From: Apostichopus japonicus
Lineage: Eukaryota; Echinodermata; Holothuroidea; Aspidochirotida; Stichopodidae
DNA: 64,000 nt
Assembly (NCBI RefSeq): GCF_037975245.1
Contig: NC_092570.1
Span: forward strand, 3,754,001 to 3,818,000
Direction of reading: 5' to 3'
Both the position numbers and the translations under genes were made by a program. The notes under the pieces are model-generated. The model was not told where the DNA came from. It saw only the letters and a program-made list of their open reading frames with translations, and did not search any database. Below, piece after piece: positions 57,004-64,000 of this stretch. Numbering within the stretch: the stretch's first letter is position 1; each line of letters begins with the position of its first letter.

Positions 57004-57013
<10 letters not shown>
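56311..57013. repeat. Perfect 97-bp inverted repeat with 509-bp spacer
   Basis: The left arm 56,311-56,407 and right arm 56,917-57,013 are exact reverse complements over all 97 positions. The outer ends are ATATATGTTGATACTAG and its reverse complement, and the inner ends are CTGGTAGCTTCAAG and its reverse complement. The right arm runs straight into a (TA)n tract. Other sequence lies in the spacer. Confidence 0.95.
56698..56775 (-). mobile_element. 78-bp tRNA-like insertion with 17-bp direct repeats
   Basis: GGTGAAAATTGGTGTCA occurs at 56,681-56,697 and again at 56,776-56,792. The 78 nt between, read on the minus strand, hold GGTTCAAACC (a perfect B-box core, 56,711-56,720) and an A-box-like GTGAGGTGGCAGAACGGGAG upstream. 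This looks like a retroposed tRNA-like sequence with its target duplication. No poly-A is present. Confidence 0.55.
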
Positions 57014-57096
<83 letters not shown>

Positions 57097-57122
57097 TATA
57101 TATATATATATATATATATATT
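57008..57122. repeat. (TA)n microsatellite, right of inverted repeat
   Basis: Interrupted (TA)n of about 115 nt with 'tacata' and 'tttata' variants. It is followed by a G run at 57,139-57,152 and GA-rich sequence. Confidence 0.95.
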
Positions 57123-57776
57123 ATGAGAGAGGACGTGGAGGGGGGGGGGGGGGAGAGAAAGAGAGACAGGCAGAGAGACAGAGGCGGAGAGAGATAATAT
57201 CGTATTTCCAATCTTAGAAAAAGCAGACACTCAAAAATGTTTTCGATGTAGACACCGGTTAATTTGAATGTAGCATGTAAGTATTCTCTCAAAGCTAAAA
57301 TAATACTAGAAATCCACCAAAATATGAAATCAATGATATTACAACCAGTAAGGGATAGGGATATTTACATATGCATGATTTCGATCTTAGCAATTAAGAA
57401 AAGAAAACACCGCTTTCGAAGGAATGGTCAAAATTGTGGACACTGACTGTTTGAAATGAAGAAAGGCCTCTCACATCTGCAGTGATAATAGATATCCGTC
57501 AACTGCAATTCAAGGATATATTTTCTCTATAACAGCGATATCATCATGTGAAATGTGCTAATCTTAGAATAAGAAAGAGATAAGGACTTTTCATTGCAGT
57601 CAGTGACCGTTTGGAGTGAAGATTGTAAGTTGTTACAGATAACCTCAATGTTAGTTTTTATCCGTCAGATGAATTCAAGGACATATTTTAAGTCTATCCT
57701 TGAGTGAATGCGAATTAAATGTGAATGGTTTAACTTTCAGCAAAAAGAAACACATCGATAGAATTGTCATAAATCA

Positions 57777-58095
57777 TCATTATTATAATATTGAGGATTT
57801 ATAAAGCGCAGATATGATATCCACGGATATAACGGTGCCTCAAGACACATCACAATATTACCTTGGTCAACGATAACCTGTCAAACATAGAGACAGTCCC
57901 TCCACATAGCAGCAGCTAGACAGCGCCCGAATGACATTTTATCTCACAGGTTCCCAGTCTATACACCTTCAGGGTGAAGAGACTCAATGGAGATAAAGTG
58001 TCTTACCCAAGAACGTAATGTTACGACCTGGCCAGGAATGGAACATGCAAACCTCAGATCACAAGTCCACTGGTTTAATCACTAGAACACAACAC
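57777..58095 (-). mobile_element. tRNA-derived SINE (full-length candidate)
   Basis: On the minus strand it starts with GTGTTCTAGTGATTAAACC (A-box-like), then GAGGTTTGCATGTTCCATTC (B-box-like). A body with 'cttgggtaagacactttatctcc'-like sequence follows, and it ends near 'gcgctttataaatcctc'. The body type is known from many marine invertebrate genomes by general pattern. No exact family is claimed. Confidence 0.65.
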
Positions 58096-58894
58096 TCTCA
58101 GTCTTATAAAGCTAGTTATTCAACAATAATGCTAGTTAATCATTATATTCAATAACATATTTTAACTCGTTGAATTTCAAAGAGAAAGTGAGATAAATGT
58201 GTTAGATTTCATGACGCCCTTAGTGTGTACGTATCATGTACTTCTCCGTTGTAAATATACAATTTTACGTTATCATTATATTAGTCACACATAATGTCAC
58301 CGATCGTCAGTTACACATTCTTCTTTCTTGATTAAATCTGTTCAAAAATATTCAATGAAGATACTTGATCTACCTTAAAGTACATGTTGACATTTACTGA
58401 GTTAATTTTAGAATCTCTAACAAGGAGAGATTTGCATTTATTGGAATCAAGTATATTGTAATTGACAAAAGTATCGACACTCAAATTTACTTGTCCTTCA
58501 ATGCAAGGGTCCTTATCAGCTACCCGGGAAACTGCGAAATGTGGATTTTTTGTGTGCTTCTATGTCTTACCATACATAAGCATCATCATCCATACAGACA
58601 CACACGTACACACACACAAACCCACACAGGCAAGGATGTTGTCAAGGGTTCGTAAAGTGACTTTAAAATTCTATTGATTTTGTAAGTCGTTAGTTGAGAC
58701 ACACACACACACATGTTTGTATTACATTCCAACCGAGGACCGCATCGTATTTTCCATTGTTCAAATCCACGTACCCTAACCTTAACAATATCCCATACAA
58801 TAGAATTCTTCCGAGGACGTGGTGATTCTTTAGAAATCACAACCGAGGACCTGGAATTCTTTTGTTCATGTCCTCGGTCAGATAGAAAAACAAA

Positions 58895-58898
<4 letters not shown>

Positions 58899-58965
<67 letters not shown>

Positions 58966-59012
58966 TGTACTATACTGTACTGTATTATACTGTACTGCAC
59001 TGTATTATACTG
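58899..59012. repeat. (TA)n followed by TACTGTAC tandem repeats
   Basis: About 33 TA units, then several degenerate copies of 'tatactgtac' and 'tgtattatac' up to about 59,012. Confidence 0.9.
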
Positions 59013-59398
59013 TTTCAATAATGATAGCGCAGTACTTTTCTTTTCTGCCTAACATCTCTGATGCTACTGATGAACTGTGTTCTTAACGACCTTTTCCTCT
59101 GAATAGTTCACACGTAGGTCGTATATATAATGAAGTACTTTACCAACGTGACATGAATACTGACAGTTCCTCGTGCATATGAAACATTTATATACATACA
59201 ACCACAGAGATTCTACTGGTGTGTGAATGCGTATAAACTGTCTTTGTATAACTTTAAATGAGGGCGTATTAGCTCAAGACTGTTATGATTGTACAGAGAG
59301 CACCTCTTGTGCTCTTGAATCTGACAATTTACACAGAACTACCACTTTCAATAGGCAAGCCGAGCCGTAAATAATAAACGAATGTGATAGTAAGTGGT

Positions 59399-59401
<3 letters not shown>

Positions 59402-59448
<47 letters not shown>
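59402..59448. repeat. (AT)n microsatellite
   Basis: About 23 uninterrupted AT units. Confidence 0.95.
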
Positions 59449-59451
<3 letters not shown>

Positions 59452-62400
59452 TTAATAAAGATCAACACACCGGAAACAGTCTACTACAGGTAAAGATATC
59501 TACATTTGGTAACCGAATTTAGTATTATTTGGTTAGTAAGAAAAATGTAATACAATTTTTCCTGAATCGAAATTAATATCTAACGAGCTTCATACCTAGA
59601 AACATGTATATGTCTGAAAAAGAGTACTTTATACAATAATTGCACATTTGATTTGCTTTGGCTTGGTATATCGAACCAAGCAAATACACCAAAGAAATTT
59701 CTGTAAATGTACCGTGGAGCCGAAATAATAAAAAAAACTAGACATTCTACTGATATTGTAAGGCTTCCGAAATTTATTTATTTCCCTCTTGGTCAAAAGT
59801 CACAACTAAACTTTGTAACAAGTCACCATACCAAAACTTTACCTTTTTTTTATACCAAGACAATTTCTTATTGTCTAATGTTGTTTTCCTTCCCTCATCT
59901 TTGATGGAATTTTAATATAGCTTTCTGAATACCAATAACGCGTAAAAGCCTAAGCAGTTAGAGCTTCCTTAATCCAGTTGATGGATCATCAAAAAAGGTG
60001 TTAAAAACTCTTTGGTCAAGCTTTTAAAGAGATTTAAGTCACATCTTTTAACAGCTTTTGGTCAGTTCTTAGATATTTTAAAATCAAAACAAAACTAATT
60101 AAAATGACGGAACTATATCCGTCACATTCTAGGGTAATCTCGCCATAAAGACAAACATTGTTTAATAAGTTACTTAAAACAAAGAATGATACTTATGCAA
60201 ATGAAGAATAAATGCATACTAATATACTTAACTAAAAGCATGATATACTTATGTCGCAACTGTACTTGACATTTTAAAGTGGATTTAATACTTGAGGGCC
60301 TGTTCTAATGCTCCCTTTAAATTCAGAAAATCTTTCAGATTACCAGTCAGCAATCTGTTTCCATAAGAGCAAGAAGAAATGATAGTTAAAACTCCTTGTA
60401 AATAAATTAATCCGATACGATCTAGCTTGAATCGCCTTTCTATATAAAAGACTATGAGGATTAGCATTAAGCGCAAGCCCTTTCCTCTTCACTTATATTG
60501 ATTAGCGGTCGTAACACAGTTATAAATGTATTTCCAGAATCTTAAATATTCCATTTCCTGCCCTGAGTATTTTGATCTGAGCATTTGACAAAGTTTTCTA
60601 TTACTGATAGCCAATCAGCGACAGGAATGATCACTGTTAAACAAACTCTAGGAACTGTCATAGAATAAAGAAAGTTGTAAATGGTACTGTTAATTTCTTA
60701 ATTAGAAAGGTAAACGTTATGGATGTATAATTCAAAGATTGCATGGCTATCGGACGATTATACTTGGACCTCAAGAAAACCGTTATGGACTGCAGTGTTC
60801 TGAAACAATCCGTATCGACACATGATACTCATTACACATAAACACGTTCCCTTCCTCCATAGACGCCCTGCTAGCGCTCTGCCCCCCATCCCCCCCCCCC
60901 TCTTGTCGTCCCTCTTCACCTCCTAAATGTGTCATAATTTCATCACTCTGCTCAAGGTACCTTTGTTACTGTGTCCCTGCACGTGACCTTAAAACAATGC
61001 CCCCGTGGGTATACTTATTTCAAAATCGTGCATCGCTTGGTGTAATTCCATAGTTTCCTGGACATCACATAAGGAATCTTTTAGCTTACTTATTATGTAA
61101 ATATCACCCATGTCTGCTGCTCCAAATACAGTTATATCTTTTAAAACGTGTTATCTTCTTACAGGATCTGCTGATACCAATTATAAAAGGAATTACCTGT
61201 TGTCTAGGTTTTCTGCTATAACCTCATTTAATACACATGGGAATATCTGTGTGAATCTTTAATGAGATAGAAGAGGGGACACATGGACACAAATAAAAAA
61301 AGGGTAAGTTAAATTCCAATTGGTAATGACACCTATCAAATTGTCTCTAGAGATAAAAGTGTTATAGGATATGACAAAGAAATTGCTAAAATATGCCCAC
61401 AATTGGTCTAGACTTCAAAGACATTAGGCTTATACTTTATCCAGCACATTGATCTCAAACAAACATAAATAATATATAGAGTAGTAGAAATATAATCTAT
61501 ACATATATAATCAAATCAACTGTTGAAAGACCGTTCTGTGCGTCAAGACCACCAGAATAGATGTTTGGCTTTTGCCTGAGATCTTGTGACAAAGCATTTA
61601 TCTCATGTTGATACACCAAAGCTAAAGAAAGTGTTGTGCGTTTCGTTTCGACAATTCTAAATCGCTATGTGGGAAGCGACTCCACGAATTTCACATGAAA
61701 CCGAAATGGAGCAAATGATTTTTTTTGAGGGGGCTGAAAGATGGCGATTGGACGAATGTCATATACAATGCAACATTAATAATGTCACGCATGGATGACA
61801 ATTAAAATATCACGTTAATTAGACTTTCATCTTCATCATTTGAGGGCTCCTCTGGAAAGCAGTGCTTCTGCACTGAACAGGACTACCCTCATTAAAGATG
61901 ACAAAAAATATATAATTAAAAAAAAATCATTTGAAGGATGTTCTCATATTTGGTTCTTTTGGATCAGAGACCACCTGTTTCAACTGCCTTCTGGTATAAC
62001 TGTTGATACAGAATCATATGAATTGTGGAGTGTTCCTCATTTTATCTCGGTTTTTCTCCCTCAATTCATTCGACCCCTGGTAGGAATCAATTTCATTTCA
62101 TGAAATCATTTCTGTTCGATATCAGCGATATGGTTGGGTGGGAAACCATCGTTAAACTGTCTTTTTTGTTGTTGAAAACTTATACTTTTGTTAATCCTAT
62201 ACTGTAACATAACGCCGATCTTGTAATTAAAACATTACAAAATATTATGCTCCGTGTTCATGTTCATTGCATTTAAAAAAAAATTATATCAAAGTAACCC
62301 TTGCTGTTACTCGGAACTCTTAAATAGTTACAAAAGTTGAAATAATAATAATAGTAGATTTAGTGTTACAGTTAAGAATTGTTTTTCATGGCTTAAATTT

Positions 62401-62456
62401 AACAACAAATTGCATAGACAAACACAGTATCGATAATGGGTTGGACATGACGTGGA
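59449..62456. other. Gene-poor stretch
   Basis: AT-rich, with a C run at 60,888-60,900. No exon, RNA gene or element recognised. Confidence 0.4.
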
Positions 62457-62510
62457 CGGAGGGGATGGGGGAGGGAGGGAGGGGAGGGAGGGGAGGGAGG
62501 GGAGGGAGGA
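62457..62510 (+). repeat. G-rich (GGGAGGGA)n tract
   Basis: GGGG and GGGAGG runs repeat for about 54 nt with a roughly 9-nt period, a potential G-quadruplex. Confidence 0.9.
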
Positions 62511-63584
62511 AAACCAACCCTTTCCGACTCACAATAGGACATACTATACTTAAATCGGTATGCTATGTCCTTTAGGTAACGTTTGGCAACCCGAATAGTC
62601 TTCTGTCCTCGTGACAGATATTATTATATAACTATTTACATAATTATTATAATCTTACATCTTGCGGGGAATTTTATCCATCTCGAACATTTGCAATATT
62701 TGCCCCAGGTTCTGTTTTTTTTCTCATCCGGTGTCAGAACATGTAAAAAATATGGAAAAATGTTTAATGTAAAACCAAAACTCGTACGTGTTAAAAGCAT
62801 GAGACAATTGATTGAGGCTGTAACATATACAGCATCGGCACCTGATCAATATCCCTGTATTAACAAGCAGGGACTTAACCACCATTTTTGTACTTGCGGG
62901 GTGGGGCAAGAGAGGGGCAAAATGGTCCTATATCTTACAGGTTTTGAAATAATGTTGAATAACTTTGTACAGTTAATACATGGTTTATATCTATGTACCG
63001 TAGACTAGTTTTGTTTTTCAATATTATGTGTAACTACCCCCCCCCCCCCCCCCCCCTCAGAAGTATACGTTGTTACGCCCGCGTTGACATGCATCTTACA
63101 AAAACCGTAAAAAGGTACATAGTTTTGCTTCCTATATATGTTTATGTGAAGGGAAAAAATCATTTTCACCGTGATCACTCTTTTTTTTGGTATTCAATTT
63201 TCTTTAATATATCTTCCCGTCTTTACTTTCATTCTAAAACTTGTCCCTTTTCAATTCCTGGAAATAATTTTAATACCTGGGTATGTTTTCATTTGTATGT
63301 ATGAAAGTCCCCCAGGAAAGAAAAAAATTGGGAAAAGGATATGCACGTGAAACAAGAGAAAGATGTTCATCCTTGAGAGTCTGTTGAATATTCATGAACA
63401 AATGATATATCTTAGAATTCACAGTCGGTATTGCCGATGACATCGCCAAGGTGTCGAATACGGATCGCTGATATCTTCCTTCTGTCCTTCGTCAACACGC
63501 TGACATGCATGACTTACGTACACATATATAGAGAATATTTACACGTTATTTCTTCCTGTTAGTGCTGGAAAACGGGGGGGGGGG
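62511..63584. other. Stretch with no supported gene
   Basis: Contains a C run at 63,038-63,057 and a G run at 63,575-63,587. Short frames only. Confidence 0.4.
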
Positions 63585-63587
63585 GGC

Positions 63588-63894
63588 AGGCGCGTAGCGA
63601 GAAATTTGGTAAGGAAGGGGCGAAACTGTAAGCAAACTATCAGACCCGTAGATACGGCATTGCAAACTATCTAAGCGTAGCGCCGCCATGATTTGGCGCG
63701 AAGCGTACAAGAACATTTTGGCTGAAAATACCTCCCAGATCGTTGGAAATGGCACTTCCCGCAGGCCTTGCTTGTAAGTTGCATCTTAGCATTTTCTCTT
63801 TTGAAATTACTAGCGATATCATGAAAACATACAAAAAAATATGCTCAAGGGTGGGGGGGCTGCCCCCTTCGCCCCCCCCCCCTTGGCTACGCGT
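63588..63894 (-). mobile_element. Mutator-like MITE, copy 3
   Basis: Same family and orientation as copy 2. It shares 'aagcaaactatca', 'aaactatctaagcgtagcgc', 'ttggcgcgaagcgtacaaga' and 'gaaatggcacttccc'. A short GGGGGGCA is present on both sides but lies in a G run, so the target duplication is less certain than for copies 1 and 2. Confidence 0.72.
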
Positions 63895-64000
63895 CTGGGG
63901 GGCATTGCCATATTTAGTGTAAGAAAGAAAACACCTGGTTTGATGTTGTTAGAAGTCCTTGAACCGAATGATGGAACTTTTCAAATATCGAACATAAAAA

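Noticed and set aside
62583-63008. 141-codon plus frame
   Set aside because: Phe/Tyr/Ile-rich start from AT-rich DNA, no domain and no initiation or splice evidence.

Overview
The window is eukaryotic, AT-rich genomic DNA with intron-split genes, GT-AG introns, many (TA)n, (AC)n and CATC microsatellites, tRNA-derived SINEs and short TIR elements. The repeat types and the animal-type UPF3 gene suggest a marine invertebrate. A deuterostome such as an echinoderm is my best guess, but this is inference and was not checked by any search.

Left part (about 0-24.5 kb, minus strand): one large gene that I do not recognise. It runs from at least 24,473 down past the left edge. Two upstream exons (24,254-24,473 and 20,704-20,814) join in frame to a 1.47-kb exon (17,172-18,638). 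A long alternating series of small exons follows. 'B' exons (75-87 nt) encode a short acidic peptide, typically TESRK..E.......SINEDID. 'A' exons (183-288 nt) encode an acidic/serine stretch that ends in a basic motif of the type LRSSFRRKLRKEEKLTG. I placed 7 A exons and 7 B or B-like exons. Apart from the 24-kb exon, which enters in phase 0, every exon is phase 1-1, so whole cassettes can be skipped or duplicated without breaking the frame. Cassettes A4/B4 and A5/B5 come from a recent segmental duplication. Several A and B exons, including A7 at 12,939-13,163, lack an ATG-started frame and are visible only through their splice sites.

Middle (about 24.5-28.4 kb): upstream or intergenic DNA, with a few exon-like fragments that I could not assemble. 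At 28,479-36,537 on the plus strand lies a complete 10-exon UPF3 gene (nonsense-mediated decay factor). It has an RRM-like UPF2-binding domain, a long charged middle, and an exon-junction-complex-binding motif split across the last intron.

Right part (about 36.6-64 kb): no gene I can support. It is repeat-rich: a Mutator-like MITE family with 8-10-bp target duplications (also present at 9.8 kb), tRNA-derived SINEs, long (TA)n tracts, a perfect 97-bp inverted repeat with a 509-bp loop set between two (TA)n tracts, and a tRNA-like insertion with 17-bp direct repeats inside that loop.

No functional link between the two genes is visible. They are divergently oriented, with about 4 kb between the UPF3 start and the most upstream supported exon of the minus-strand gene.
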